Shown in pieces: positions 49,912 through 59,535 of a DNA stretch of 64,000 nucleotides. Under the pieces are notes generated by a model. The model searched no databases. It was not told where the DNA came from and saw only the letters and a list, made by a program, of their open reading frames with translations. The position numbers and the translations under genes are program-made. How positions within the stretch are numbered: the stretch's first letter is position 1; every line of letters begins with the position of its first letter. Origin of the DNA: Deltaproteobacteria bacterium. Lineage in GTDB: Bacteria > Desulfobacterota > Desulfobulbia > Desulfobulbales > Desulfurivibrionaceae. The stretch spans positions 1-64,000 of the forward strand of contig DUZW01000014.1 in the NCBI GenBank assembly GCA_013349295.1. The letters are read 5' to 3'.

Positions 49912-50865
49912 GTGGACGTCCATTATTGGGATTTGCCTGTGCACGATCATGATAACCAGTCGAAGCGGGTGGTTGTCGGGATTACTCCCGAAGCAGACCT
50001 GGCCCATCTCTGGTCCCTGGTGTTGCATGCCGCGAATATCGATCATGGGTTGCATCATGGTGCAGCCGGCTGGCAGCTCATGGTCGCAGAAGAAAGCTGT
50101 TCCCGCGCCGTGGAAGAGTTGCGACTTTTCACGGAAGAAAACCATAACTGGCCGCCGGAACGGGAGGGACGATCCGACCGGGAGGATATTGTTGAAAAAT
50201 CGCCGCCGGTACTGCCGGTTATCGGCGGTCTGATTGTTTTTTATGCCATTACCGGCGGATGGGGGGAGACCAACAGTCACTGGTTTGTCAGCGGCGCCCT
50301 CGACAGGGCTCGGGTGATGAGCGACGGGGAGTGGTGGCGGCTGATTACCGCCCTGACCCTGCATGCGGACAGTGTGCATCTTCTCGGCAACATCTTCTTC
50401 GGCGGTCTGCTGGTTTATGCCCTTTGTAGGCATCTTGGCAGCGGTATTGCCTGGTTCTCGGTGCTCCTTACCGCTGTTCTCGCCAATGCTATTAATGTCT
50501 TTTTTCATGATGATCTCTATCGTTCCGTTGGGTTCTCAACTGCGGTTTTTGGCATGGTCGGCATATTGAGCGGCATGCGTCTGCGCCGAATCGGCGGCTG
50601 GCAGGAAATGCTGCTTGCCTTGGGCAGTGCGGCAAGTCTGCTTGCGCTCATGGGCTCTTCCGGAGAAAGGACCGATCTTGGCGCGCATTTTTGGGGGGTC
50701 GGCGTTGGCCTTCTGGTCGGGATGATTCTTGCCGCTCTTGGGTTTGCCGGGAAACGGGTGCTTGCCCCCGTTGGGCAATGGCTGCTCTTTTTCGGCAGTC
50801 TGTCGATGGTATTCGGGTGCTGGCTGTATGCCTTGTATTTTCCCCTTGGGCAGGCGCTGAAATGA
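49912..50865 (+). CDS. rhomboid-family intramembrane serine protease
   Basis: This 317-residue protein has an N-terminal cytosolic domain of about 105 residues and a rhomboid core with HADSVHLLGNIFFGG, the catalytic Ser in VGFSTAVFG and the catalytic His in LGAHFWGVGVG. Rhomboid proteases cleave membrane proteins within the bilayer. Both catalytic residues are present. The start is GTG at 49912. The extra N-terminal part resembles the small cytosolic extension of some bacterial rhomboids. The substrate is unknown. Confidence 0.85.
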   Translation: MDVHYWDLPVHDHDNQSKRVVVGITPEADLAHLWSLVLHAANIDHGLHHGAAGWQLMVAEESCSRAVEELRLFTEENHNWPPEREGRSDREDIVEKSPPVLPVIGGLIVFYAITGGWGETNSHWFVSGALDRARVMSDGEWWRLITALTLHADSVHLLGNIFFGGLLVYALCRHLGSGIAWFSVLLTAVLANAINVFFHDDLYRSVGFSTAVFGMVGILSGMRLRRIGGWQEMLLALGSAASLLALMGSSGERTDLGAHFWGVGVGLLVGMILAALGFAGKRVLAPVGQWLLFFGSLSMVFGCWLYALYFPLGQALK

Positions 50866-51048
50866 AGGGGGGAGCGTTGTGCTGGATTTTGTCTTGTTAA
50901 GTCAGGTGGATAGCTAATTAAATAGTACTTCCGCCTTGAACTGTCATGGGAAGACTGGTAGGGTCATGGGTCAAAGTTGGGCATGGGGCGGATATTGCCC
51001 CTGCTGCAAGGAAATCCGGTAAGAATTTTAAAAAAAGGAGTCGAGCCC

Positions 51049-52185
51049 ATGGCCTGGGATGATCAGGATCAGCAGCCACCTTGGGGCAAGAAGAAAGGTC
51101 CGCAAACCCCGGAAGAGCTTATTGCCCTTTTGCTCAACAAGCTTAAGGAGTTTTTTGAGGGGGGAGGGACCGGCGGGAAGAAGGGCGGAACCGGCAGAGG
51201 CGACAGTCCAGCTCCGAATATCTCCGTTTCGGGGCTTTTGGGTGCCATCGGCAGGCCAGGTATGGTTATCGGTATTTTTTTTCTGGGCTATATCGTCTTT
51301 TCCGCTTTTTATACCATTGCTCCGGGCGAACAGGGTGTGGTGTTGCGTTTTGGTAAATACACCAAAACCGCCATGCCGGGCTTGAATTTCAAGCTGCCGC
51401 TCATGGACGAGCTCATCAAGGTCGATGTGGAAAATGTCCGCAAGGAGGAATTCGGCTTCAGGACAAGTATCCCGGGGCAGCGCACCGAGTATCAAAAGAC
51501 CGGCTTTGACGCCGAGTCGCTCATGCTCACCAGTGACCGCAATGTCATCGACCTGGAGTGGATCATTCAGTACAAGGTGCAGGACCCCATCTTTTTTGCT
51601 TTCAAGGTCAAGGATGTCAAGCAGGCGGTCCGTGATATTTCCGAGGTTGCCCTGCGCCGCATCGTCGGCAACATGACCTTCGACTATGTGCTCAGCAATC
51701 GGGAAATGTTGGCGGCGGCCACCCAGCGTGAGGTTCAGGAGTCATTGGACCGGTATCAGGCCGGGGTGAAGATCGTCACCGTCCAGCTGCAGGATGTTAA
51801 TCCCCCGGAAAATGTCAAGCCGGCCTTCAATGAGGTCAACGAAGCGGATCAAGATATGAAGCGGTTGGTAAACGAGGCGGAGGAGGCCTATAATAAGGAG
51901 GTGCCCAAGGCGCGGGGTGATGCGAAAAAGATGCTGGAAGAGGCGCAGGGCTACGCAGTGGAGCGGGTGAATCTGGCCCAGGGCGAGGCTTCCCGGTTTT
52001 TGGCCATCCTTAAGGAATACAAGGGGGGGCAGGATGTCACCCGCAGGCGAATGTATCTTGAGACCATGCAGGAAGTTTTACCCAAGGTCGCCGAGATCTA
52101 TGTGGTTGACGGAAACAAGGGGGGGCTTTTGCCGTTTCTTGATGTAAGGGGCGGGTCCAAGGCTACGCCTGTGGAGCCTCGGTAA
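51049..52185 (+). CDS. hflK: HflK, SPFH-family regulator of the FtsH protease
   Basis: This 378-residue protein starts MAWDDQDQQPPWGKKKGPQ, typical of HflK, and has a Gly-rich linker, one membrane helix (about 75-92), then the SPFH domain with APGEQGVVLRFGKY, NVIDLEWIIQYKVQDP and the coiled-coil ARGDAKKMLEEAQGYAVERV. HflK and HflC form a membrane cage around FtsH and limit its proteolysis. The start at 51049 follows AAGGAG; upstream in-frame codons are not needed. It is paired with hflC 73 bases downstream. Confidence 0.93.
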   Translation: MAWDDQDQQPPWGKKKGPQTPEELIALLLNKLKEFFEGGGTGGKKGGTGRGDSPAPNISVSGLLGAIGRPGMVIGIFFLGYIVFSAFYTIAPGEQGVVLRFGKYTKTAMPGLNFKLPLMDELIKVDVENVRKEEFGFRTSIPGQRTEYQKTGFDAESLMLTSDRNVIDLEWIIQYKVQDPIFFAFKVKDVKQAVRDISEVALRRIVGNMTFDYVLSNREMLAAATQREVQESLDRYQAGVKIVTVQLQDVNPPENVKPAFNEVNEADQDMKRLVNEAEEAYNKEVPKARGDAKKMLEEAQGYAVERVNLAQGEASRFLAILKEYKGGQDVTRRRMYLETMQEVLPKVAEIYVVDGNKGGLLPFLDVRGGSKATPVEPR

Positions 52186-52258
52186 AAACCGGGTATTTTC
52201 GTCTGGAAACCAGTACGGGCCGAAGCAGCACAGGCCGAGATAAAGACAGGGGAAGCCA

Positions 52259-53185
52259 GTGAATAAGATACTGCGTGGTGTTGGAGTAGCGGTGGTGGTT
52301 GCGGCGGGAGTGGCGCTGTTCAATGCGTTTTTTGTTCTGCCCGAGGGCCAGCAGGTGGTGATCACCCAGTTTGGCCGGCCGGTGGGTAAGCCCATTACCG
52401 AGGCAGGGTTGAAATTTAAAATCCCGTTTATTCAGGATGTGACTTTTTTCGACAAGAGAATTCTGATCTGGGACGGGGATCCGAATCAGGTTCCGACCAA
52501 CGATAAGACCTTTGTCTATCTCGATGTCACGGCACGCTGGCGCATCTCTGATGCCCTGGTGTTCCTGCAGGCGGTCAACAACGAGCAACGGGCTCAGACC
52601 ATCCTTGATGATATTATTGATGGCACGGTTCGGGATCTGGTCAACAAGAATGATCTGGTCGAAATCATCCGCAGTTCTGATTGGGATCCGGAAGGCATGG
52701 GTTTTGGACCCGCGGGCGAGGAGGATCAGATCCGCTATGGCCGGGACAAGATTACTGCCTTGATCCATGCCAACGCCTCCATGGTCACGCCCAAGTATGG
52801 CATCGAGCTGGTGGATGTGATGTTCAAGCGGGTCAACTACATCGACACGGTCCAGCAACGCGTTTACGAGCGGATGATTTCGGAGCGTAAACGGATCGCG
52901 GCGGAAAAACGCTCCACCGGCGAGGGATTGAAATCGGAGATTCTCGGCAAGCTCGAACGGGAGTTGCGGGAGGTGAGTTCCTTGGCCGTTCGCGAAACCC
53001 AGAAGATCAAAGGCAAGGCCGATGGCGAAGCATCCAGGATTTATGCGGAAGCCTATAATCAAGATCCCGAGTTCTACGCCTTTTCCAAAAGCATGGATGC
53101 CTACCGGCTGACCATGGGTGAAAACACCCGGCTGGTGGTTTCTCCGGATTCGCCGTTTTACCGTTACCTGAAAACGCTTAAATAG
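52259..53185 (+). CDS. hflC: HflC, SPFH-family partner of HflK
   Basis: This 308-residue protein has an N-terminal membrane helix (about 6-24), then the SPFH domain (VLPEGQQVVITQFGRPVGKP, LKFKIPFIQDVTFFDKRIL, TVRDLVNKNDLVEIIRSSD) and a coiled coil rich in Glu/Arg/Lys (about 195-265) including GKADGEASRIYAEAYNQD. The start is GTG after a GGGGAAGCCAGT sequence. A perfect GC-rich hairpin follows the stop. It completes the HflKC complex. Confidence 0.93.
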   Translation: MNKILRGVGVAVVVAAGVALFNAFFVLPEGQQVVITQFGRPVGKPITEAGLKFKIPFIQDVTFFDKRILIWDGDPNQVPTNDKTFVYLDVTARWRISDALVFLQAVNNEQRAQTILDDIIDGTVRDLVNKNDLVEIIRSSDWDPEGMGFGPAGEEDQIRYGRDKITALIHANASMVTPKYGIELVDVMFKRVNYIDTVQQRVYERMISERKRIAAEKRSTGEGLKSEILGKLERELREVSSLAVRETQKIKGKADGEASRIYAEAYNQDPEFYAFSKSMDAYRLTMGENTRLVVSPDSPFYRYLKTLK

Positions 53186-53189
53186 GCGT

Positions 53190-53226
53190 AACTGCCTGCA
53201 ACGCCTCTGCGGCGTTGCAGGCAGTT
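53190..53226 (+). terminator. strong hairpin after hflC
   Basis: AACTGCCTGCAACGCC pairs perfectly with GGCGTTGCAGGCAGTT around a five-base loop. Only a weak T-stretch follows, so termination may need other factors. Confidence 0.7.
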
Positions 53227-53286
53227 GCCGTTTGGATGTTTCTGTCGTTGTTTCGGTTTGAACCTGACTGGGCTGCAAACAGACGA

Positions 53287-53991
53287 TTATTGCAGGTCCA
53301 ATGGGGTGATGGGGTAGGCGGGCCGGTGTTCCTCGGCGGAGAAGGGGGTCCGGCCCTTTTTGTTGAGTTGCATCAGCAGCTCTTCCAGCTGGGTTTCGCT
53401 TTTCAGGTCCGATCGCCCGAGCAGTGTGAAGCGGCAGGAGCAGGAGGTCAGTTGCCCGCCGCACCATGGACAGATCTCCACCGGGCAGCCCAGGGTATGG
53501 AGCTCGCCGTCCGCCACATGGCAGAATGGGCAGAGATCGTTGTGGAGGTGGGCCGGTACATAGACCGGGAAGGTGCTCAGGTCCGCATGCTTTTTGAGGA
53601 AATCCTCGCGGTTTTCATAATTGAAAAAATCCAGCACCTCTTCCTCCCAGATGCCCTCGGAAAGGGGCCCCAGGAATTCTGCCTGTTCGCCGGTGGCCAG
53701 GTAGAGATAGTCGTTTTGCGCGGTGGTGGCGCAGATCAGGAAGGTTCCCTGCCTGCGATCCAGCAGGCGCAGAACGGTGATGGCGTCTTCCAGCCCCTCG
53801 GGCAGATAGCTGTAAAAGGCGTGAAAGATGTTCAAGGCCACGCTGTCCGTGTCGTGTTTTTCCACCAAGGTGGTGGCCTTGGTCAGATCAGCCAGAGGCA
53901 CGGCGTATTGCATGAGCAGCTTGATGTCGGCGAGTCGTTGGTTCAGGGTGGGCACGATTTTTCCTTTGTATTTAATCCTTGCTTCAGGCAA
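53287..53991 (-). CDS. zinc-ribbon protein of unknown function, coupled to thiE
   Basis: This 234-residue soluble protein is mostly alpha/beta. Near residues 150-190 it carries CPFCHVADGE and CPVEICPWCGGQL followed by SCSCRF, which would hold one or two zinc ribbons. The start overlaps the thiE stop by eight bases on the same strand, so it is the second gene of the thiE transcript. I do not recognise a family. The conserved-looking middle part (about 50-130) has no known motif. Confidence 0.75.
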   Translation of the reverse strand: MPEARIKYKGKIVPTLNQRLADIKLLMQYAVPLADLTKATTLVEKHDTDSVALNIFHAFYSYLPEGLEDAITVLRLLDRRQGTFLICATTAQNDYLYLATGEQAEFLGPLSEGIWEEEVLDFFNYENREDFLKKHADLSTFPVYVPAHLHNDLCPFCHVADGELHTLGCPVEICPWCGGQLTSCSCRFTLLGRSDLKSETQLEELLMQLNKKGRTPFSAEEHRPAYPITPLDLQ

Positions 53992-54661
53992 GCGTTGTCC
54001 GGTCTTTGATCGCGTTCAGCCAGGACTTGGTTTCCGCGGCGATATCGTCGGCACAGGTCAAGGCCGTGACCACGGCCAACCGTCTTGCTCCCATTGCGGT
54101 CAATTCCGGGATATGTTCTTTCTTGATGCCGCCCATCACCGTAAAGGGCAGGGGGCATCGGGCGCTGAATTTTTGTATGGCCGCAGGCCCGAGAAAGGCG
54201 GAGAGGCCGTCCTTGGTTTGGGTAGCGTAGATTGGGCCGATGTTGAAGTAGGAGGCTCCGCGCTGCTCGGCTGTGGCGGCCTGCTCTTCGGTGTTGCAGG
54301 AGACGCCGATGATGAGTTCCGGGGCAAAAGCGCGAACCTCTGCCGCCGGGAGGTCGCTGTTGCCGAGGTGAACGCCGTCGGCACCGCTTAAGAGCGCAAT
54401 ATCCACCCGGTCATTGACGATGAACAGGGCTCCGGCTTCCAGGGTTTTCCGGCGGAAGATCCTGGCCTTTTCAAAAAGGCGCAGGGTGTCGGAATCTTTG
54501 TCCCGCAGCTGAACGATCTTTGCCCCACCGGCCAGGACGCCATCCAGCCAGGCAAGGTCGTCGCGTCCCATGGCCAACCGCTCGCAGGAGACCGGGTACA
54601 GGGTGACCTCCTCAATGAATTTTTTGAGCCGTTGCCGGTACAAATCGGTTTTCTCTTGCAT
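53984..54661 (-). CDS. thiE: thiamine-phosphate synthase
   Basis: This 225-residue TIM-barrel enzyme joins HMP-pyrophosphate with thiazole phosphate in thiamine synthesis. The motifs are intact: KIVQLRDKD (substrate-binding strand), FIVNDRVDIALLSGADGVHL (metal- and pyrophosphate-binding Asp), and FTVMGGIKKEHIPEL, where the GGI phosphate site is present. The N-terminus is longer by about 25 residues than in E. coli ThiE. The start is ATG at 54661; a GTG lies two codons upstream. It forms an operon with the zinc-ribbon gene. Confidence 0.92.
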   Translation of the reverse strand: MQEKTDLYRQRLKKFIEEVTLYPVSCERLAMGRDDLAWLDGVLAGGAKIVQLRDKDSDTLRLFEKARIFRRKTLEAGALFIVNDRVDIALLSGADGVHLGNSDLPAAEVRAFAPELIIGVSCNTEEQAATAEQRGASYFNIGPIYATQTKDGLSAFLGPAAIQKFSARCPLPFTVMGGIKKEHIPELTAMGARRLAVVTALTCADDIAAETKSWLNAIKDRTTLA

Positions 54662-55027
54662 TGTCACGGCTCTCCTTGCGGACGGGGGATTCCAGGTTCT
54701 TACTTGTTGAAAAAAAAAGGTATCACAGTATATTAAACGATTTGAGGCGATCTTTCATTATGCTTTTGTGGCTCTTTTTGTGCAGGGTTATAGTGTTCAG
54801 TCACACTATGATGCGTAGTAATGATGGAGGAGGGGTAATGCCTGGGTGAGGTTTTTCCCCATCCAATCAGCAAAGAAGCAGGTTGAAAAAGTAGACATCA
54901 AAGCGCTGTGTAATGAAATAGCCTTTGGGATGACAACCGCATGTCCGACTGGCGGATGTGTCCGGTTTAAACGAAAAAATACAGGCAAGCCGCCGTTGTA
55001 AGGGCGGTGCAACGGCGAAGGGTACTT
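54662..55027. other. intergenic region upstream of citrate synthase
   Basis: This 366-base divergent gap contains no supported gene. It should hold the promoters of thiE and gltA; no operator stands out. Confidence 0.55.
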
Positions 55028-56341
55028 ATGGAAAATGTGGTTGTTGGTCAAGAAAAAGCAGAGTTGAAAATCGACGGCAAGGTCTATCAGCTGCCGGTCG
55101 TTGTCGGCAGTGAGGGAGAGAAGGCCATTGATATCCGGTCGTTACGCTCTAAGTCCGGCTATATCACCTTGGACAGCGGTTTTATGAACACCGGTTCCTG
55201 TTGCAGCAGCATCACCTTTCTCGACGGTGAGCAGGGGATCCTCAGCTACCGCGGTTATGGCATCGAGGAACTTGCCGAAAATTGCACCTTTGTCGAGGTT
55301 GCCTATCTCTTGGACCACGGCAGTCTGCCCACCCAGACGGAACTGAGCAAGTTCAGCCAGATGCTCGGCAAGTACGCCATGGTTCACGAGGACATGATCC
55401 GTTTTTTCGATGGCTATCCGCCCAACAGCCCGCCCATGGCCATTCTTTCTTCCATGGTGAATTCGCTGTGCAGTTTTTATCCGGAAATGCTTGATAATCC
55501 TTTGGAAAATATCGACGAGATGACCGCTCGCTTGCTTTCCAAGGTGCGGACCATCGCGGCTTTTTCCTACAAGAAATCCATGGGCCAGCCCCTGGTTTAT
55601 CCACGTCATGATCTGAGCTACTGCGCGAATTTTCTCAACATGATGTTTGATTCGCCGGTCGCGCCATACGAGATCAACGATACGGTGGTCAATGCCTTGT
55701 ACAAGCTGCTGATCCTGCACGGCGATCATGAGCAGAACTGCTCCACCGCCACGGTGCGGGTGGCCGGGAGCGCCCGGGTGAACCTGTACGCCTCGATTTC
55801 CGCCGGGATTAATGCTCTCTGGGGGCCGCTCCACGGCGGGGCCAACCAGGCAGTGATGGAAATGCTCACCCAGATCCACGAGGAAGGCGGGGACTATAAA
55901 AAGTATATCGCCAAGGCCAAGGATCCGGCTGATCCTTTTCGCTTGGTCGGTTTCGGGCACCGGGTGTATAAGACCTTCGACCCGCGGGCGAAAATCATTA
56001 AAAAGGCGTGCGATGATGTCTTGTCGGCCTTGAATATTTCCGATCCCCTGCTGGATATCGCCAAGGAGCTGGAAGAGGTTGCCCTCAAGGACGAGTATTT
56101 CGTGGAACGCAATCTCTATCCCAACGTGGATTTTTACAGCGGGATCATCTATCGGGCCATCGGCATCCCCACCAACATGTTCACGGTGATGTTCGCCCTT
56201 GGCCGTCTGCCGGGGTGGATCGCTCACTGGAAAGAGATGTGGGATGATCCCGATTGGCGGATCAGCCGCCCCAGGCAGATCTATGTCGGCGCCAAGCGGC
56301 GGCCTTTTGTGCCTCTTGCCCAGCGAACCGGGAAAGAATAG
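55028..56341 (+). CDS. gltA: citrate synthase
   Basis: This 437-residue protein is a type II (GltA) citrate synthase, condensing acetyl-CoA and oxaloacetate. It has GYGIEELAENCTFVEVAYLL near the start, LHGGANQAVMEML (active-site His in the HGG motif) and GFGHRVYKTFDPRAK (substrate-binding His and Arg). The ATG at 55028 gives the family N-terminus MENVVVG. A strong terminator follows. This is the (Si)-type sequence, in contrast to the Re-type used by some other Desulfobacterota. Confidence 0.94.
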   Translation: MENVVVGQEKAELKIDGKVYQLPVVVGSEGEKAIDIRSLRSKSGYITLDSGFMNTGSCCSSITFLDGEQGILSYRGYGIEELAENCTFVEVAYLLDHGSLPTQTELSKFSQMLGKYAMVHEDMIRFFDGYPPNSPPMAILSSMVNSLCSFYPEMLDNPLENIDEMTARLLSKVRTIAAFSYKKSMGQPLVYPRHDLSYCANFLNMMFDSPVAPYEINDTVVNALYKLLILHGDHEQNCSTATVRVAGSARVNLYASISAGINALWGPLHGGANQAVMEMLTQIHEEGGDYKKYIAKAKDPADPFRLVGFGHRVYKTFDPRAKIIKKACDDVLSALNISDPLLDIAKELEEVALKDEYFVERNLYPNVDFYSGIIYRAIGIPTNMFTVMFALGRLPGWIAHWKEMWDDPDWRISRPRQIYVGAKRRPFVPLAQRTGKE

Positions 56342-56362
56342 TCGGTAAAAAAAACAGGGAAA

Positions 56363-56403
56363 AGCGGGTTGGCCACAGGTTGTGGCCAACCCGCTTTTTT
56401 TTA
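56363..56403 (+). terminator. rho-independent terminator of gltA
   Basis: AGCGGGTTGGCCACA pairs perfectly with TGTGGCCAACCCGCT around GGT and is followed by eight T residues. Confidence 0.95.
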
Positions 56404-56553
56404 GCAATCACGTCCCTAAGGCGCAACCATTCCATCCTTAAAAAAATAAAAACAAAAAATGCTCAAGTTTTGCGCGCGGGGTGTCGATAAAGAAACAGGT
56501 AGTTCTTTGTCCGTTTCTTCTGTCGTATCGTTACAGTAGTGGTGAGGGAGATT

Positions 56554-57570
56554 ATGCGGCTCAATGCACTTCTTTCAGGTTTCAGTCCTGTCGCGCTCAG
56601 GGGGAACGAAGGTTCTCGGCCGTCTGTCGTCGGCGGGGTGGAGGGGCGCGCCAGGCAAGACACTCTCCCCGCTGATGTTTTTGAGCAGGGGCAAGCGTGG
56701 AAGAATCTGGCCGCTGCAAGCAAAACAGGCGTGGCGGGGGGCAGGGCCTGTGCTTGCAAAACGTGTGCTGCTTGTGCGGCGCAGGCCTATACTGAACAGG
56801 CAGGCGGAAAAGAAAATATTGCAGTGTCCGCCGCGGCTGCTGTAAAAAAAGAAGAAAAGGCTGCGCCGGTTGCAGGCGCAAGCGGAGAGGGAAAAACCGG
56901 AACTGTCGGCAATGCGCCACAGGGTGCGGGCCAGGATGGGGGTGAGCCGGTAAAGGAAAAAACTTCGCAGCAGGCCCTGGGCGGACCAAAAGGGGTGGAC
57001 GGCAAGGCGCTCACCCAGGCCCAGCGGCTTCAGGTTGCTGAGCTCGTGGTGATCGACACCAAGGTGCGGGCTCACGAAATGGCGCACTTGGCCGCAGCCG
57101 GATCCTATGCCACCGGGGGCGCCAGTTTTCAGTATGCCAAGGGGCCGGACGGCAAACAGTATGCCGTTGGCGGTGAGGTTGGGATCGATACCGGAAAGGA
57201 ATCCAGCCCCGAGGCAACCATCAGCAAGATGCAGACGGTGCGGGCTGCGGCCCTTGCCCCGGCGGACCCCTCCCCTCAAGACCAGAAGGTGGCGGCCAGG
57301 GCTTCCCTGGTGATTGCCGAGGCCGGCCAGGAGCTGCAGATGGTCCGTTTGGAGCAGGCCAAGGAAAAAGCGGCGGGTAAGGAGATCGGCCAGGCCGGGT
57401 CTGGAGAGTCGCTTGTCGCTGCGACAGATGAAAAGGGGGGCGTACCCGAGGAACAACCGGTGGGGGAGGGCGGTTCCGAGCAAAAGCCTCCGGCAACAGC
57501 GCAAAAAGCCGTGGCAGCCATCATGGTCGGACTGATGCGGCCTGCCTCCAGCATTAATATTGCCGCCTGA
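56554..57570 (+). CDS. SprA-related metalloprotease-like protein
   Basis: This protein of about 338 residues contains the SprA-related domain: [20 protein letters not shown] carries the HExxH metal-binding motif, followed by [20 protein letters not shown]. Long Ala/Gly/Glu-rich disordered regions flank it on both sides. An N-terminal Cys cluster ([14 protein letters not shown]) is unusual and might bind metal. The family is distributed in proteobacteria with an unknown role. The start is ATG at 56554, or GTG at 56539. Confidence 0.8.
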   Translation: MRLNALLSGFSPVALRGNEGSRPSVVGGVEGRARQDTLPADVFEQGQAWKNLAAASKTGVAGGRACACKTCAACAAQAYTEQAGGKENIAVSAAAAVKKEEKAAPVAGASGEGKTGTVGNAPQGAGQDGGEPVKEKTSQQALGGPKGVDGKALTQAQRLQVAELVVIDTKVRAHEMAHLAAAGSYATGGASFQYAKGPDGKQYAVGGEVGIDTGKESSPEATISKMQTVRAAALAPADPSPQDQKVAARASLVIAEAGQELQMVRLEQAKEKAAGKEIGQAGSGESLVAATDEKGGVPEEQPVGEGGSEQKPPATAQKAVAAIMVGLMRPASSINIAA

Positions 57571-57587
57571 TCAAGCGCGCTTATTTT

Positions 57588-57791
57588 TCAAAGCGATCCG
57601 CACATGGCCTGATAATTTTCGCATTCCCGCAGACAGAGAAAGGGGCAGGGCTCCTTATTGAACCATTTTTTCTTCGGGCACCAGTAACGATTCTTATAAG
57701 GTTCGTTGCAGCCGCTGCTCGTGATCTTTTGTCGTTCCCTCGCCCCGAAGTGAACCACCTCGCCGAGAATCGAAAACCGAATGATTGCCAT
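57588..57791 (-). CDS. 67-residue cysteine-rich protein
   Basis: The product starts MAIIRFSILGEVVHFGARER and holds six cysteines in GCNEPYKNRYWC, EPCPFLCLREC and MCGSL-like contexts, suggesting a metal- or disulfide-stabilised small protein. The preferred start at 57791 is downstream of an AGGAGG site on the minus strand. It lies convergent to the SprA-type gene, 17 bases from its stop. No family was recognised. Confidence 0.6.
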   Translation of the reverse strand: MAIIRFSILGEVVHFGARERQKITSSGCNEPYKNRYWCPKKKWFNKEPCPFLCLRECENYQAMCGSL

Positions 57792-58147
57792 TCCGATACC
57801 TCCTGCCTGCGTGGGTTGATCATGGGCCTGTCCGCCCACCTGTTACCTTCTCTATCGGCAATGTTGCGGACCCGGTAAAGGACTTATTGACTTCTGGTAA
57901 TGGCTGGTGTTAATAAATGTCCTTTATCCTTGCGCCTGGGGGAGGTGTGCAGCCACACCGCAGATGGTGTTTTCCTGATTTGTTTGCCGATCCCGCCCGT
58001 CGCAATGAGCCGTTATTTAAAAATAATTGTACCATTGAAATGTCGTGACCGGCATAAGGGGCCGTAACGAAGTGGTCGGAAATGTAATGGTTATTTCATA
58101 ACGGCCCCTAAACACAGCCATGATTTTTTAAAAGGGAGATTGCGTGC
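57792..58147. other. intergenic region with inverted repeat
   Basis: This 356-base gap contains the REP-like stem at 58056-58110, otherwise nothing recognisable. An AAAAGGGAG ribosome site for the following gene lies at its end. Confidence 0.55.
58056..58110. repeat. inverted repeat of the same family as 11515-11568
   Basis: AAGGGGCCGTAACG at 58056-58069 pairs with AACGGCCCCTAA at 58100-58111 around about 30 bases. The arms share GGGGCCGT / ACGGCCCC with the copy after tauE. Presence in both the magnetosome island and the core chromosome suggests a genome-wide repeat. Confidence 0.55.
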
Positions 58148-59452
58148 ATGCGTACTGATATCCTGCATAGCGGCGCCGGGGAGCTGACCTACGAGATCCG
58201 CAATATCGTCATTGTCGGCGAAAAGTTGCAGAAGCTGGGGATCAAGGTGTACTGGGAGAATATCGGCGACCCCATTGCCAAGGGCGAAGAGATTCCCCTG
58301 TGGATGAAACAGGTCGTTGCCGATCTGGTCATGGAAGACGCCACCTACGGTTATTGCCCGACCCGGGGTATGCTGGCCACCAGGGAATTTCTGGCCGCCA
58401 AGACAAACAAGCGCGGCGGGGCGCAGATCGGACCCGACGACATCATCTTTTTTAACGGCCTGGGCGACGCGATCAGCAAGGTTTTCGGCTTCCTGCGGCC
58501 CACCGCCCGAGTGGTGGTGCCCTCGCCCAGCTACACCACCCATTCCTCGGCGGAAGCAGCCCACGCCGGAGACCGGCCGGTAACCTACTGGTTGAATCCC
58601 AATAATTACTGGTATCCGGATCTCGATGATCTGGAAAAACGGATCAAGTACAACCCCGCCGTGGCCGGCATCCTGATCATCAACCCGGACAACCCCACCG
58701 GCGCGGTCTATCCCGAGGAAATCCTGCGGGGCATGGTGGCGCTGGCCAGGAAATACGACCTGTTCGTGATCTGCGACGAGGTGTACCAGGCCATCATCTA
58801 CAACGGGCAGAAAACCTTGCCCCTGGCCGAGGTGATCGGGGATGTGCCGGCCATCTGCATGCGGGGCATCTCCAAGGAAATGCCTTGGCCCGGCTCGCGC
58901 TGCGGCTGGATTGAAGTTTACAATGCCGATCGCGATCCCATGTTCGCCAAGTATGTGACCTCCATCCTCAACGCCAAGATGGTGGAGGTCTGTTCGACAA
59001 CCTTGCCGCAACGGGCGATTCCGGCCATTCTCAGCCATCCGCAGTATGTTCCCTATCTGCAGGAAAGGATCAATCGCTATGAGAAATTCTCCAATATCGC
59101 CTACGATGCCTTGAAGGATATCGACGGCGTACTGGTGAACCGGACCAACGGCGCATTCTACATGAGCGTGGTTTTTAAGGAAGGGAAGTTGAACAGTCGA
59201 CAGACCTTGTCCATCGGCAATAAAGAGGTTCGCGCCCAGGTGGAGAGTCTGGTGAGCGGGGCGAATGTTGCCTATGATAAACGGTTTGTTTATTACCTGC
59301 TGGGGGCCACCGGCGTATGCGTGGTGCCGCTTTCTTCGTTCGCCACCGAATTGCAGGGTTTCCGGATTACCCTGCTTGAGCGCAACGAGGAGCGGTTCAC
59401 CGAGATTTTCAAGATTATTGCCGATGGGATCAAGCAGTACTTGAATTCATAG
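58148..59452 (+). CDS. PLP-dependent class I/II aminotransferase
   Basis: This 434-residue protein is a fold-type I aminotransferase: FFNGLGDAISKVFGFL (phosphate-binding loop), IINPDNPTGAVYP (NPDNPTG motif), CDEVYQAIIYNG and the PLP lysine in MRGISKEMPWPGSRCGW. The C-terminal Arg for the substrate carboxylate occurs in FRITLLE. It resembles alanine or aspartate transaminases of the AlaA/AspC group, but the amino-acid substrate cannot be fixed from sequence. A terminator hairpin follows. Confidence 0.88.
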   Translation: MRTDILHSGAGELTYEIRNIVIVGEKLQKLGIKVYWENIGDPIAKGEEIPLWMKQVVADLVMEDATYGYCPTRGMLATREFLAAKTNKRGGAQIGPDDIIFFNGLGDAISKVFGFLRPTARVVVPSPSYTTHSSAEAAHAGDRPVTYWLNPNNYWYPDLDDLEKRIKYNPAVAGILIINPDNPTGAVYPEEILRGMVALARKYDLFVICDEVYQAIIYNGQKTLPLAEVIGDVPAICMRGISKEMPWPGSRCGWIEVYNADRDPMFAKYVTSILNAKMVEVCSTTLPQRAIPAILSHPQYVPYLQERINRYEKFSNIAYDALKDIDGVLVNRTNGAFYMSVVFKEGKLNSRQTLSIGNKEVRAQVESLVSGANVAYDKRFVYYLLGATGVCVVPLSSFATELQGFRITLLERNEERFTEIFKIIADGIKQYLNS

Positions 59453-59474
59453 TACTGAGTGGGTGCCCCAAAAA

Positions 59475-59509
59475 AATCCTCTTTCCTTGTCGGGAAGGGG
59501 ATTTTTTTT
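59475..59509. terminator. bidirectional terminator between the aminotransferase and lipoprotein genes
   Basis: AATCCTCTTTCC pairs with GGGAAGGGGATT (two G-U pairs) around a short loop, with A-run before and eight T after. It can serve the convergent genes on either side. Confidence 0.75.
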
Positions 59510-59535
59510 GCCTGGGGTTTGCTTGCGGTCCGATG

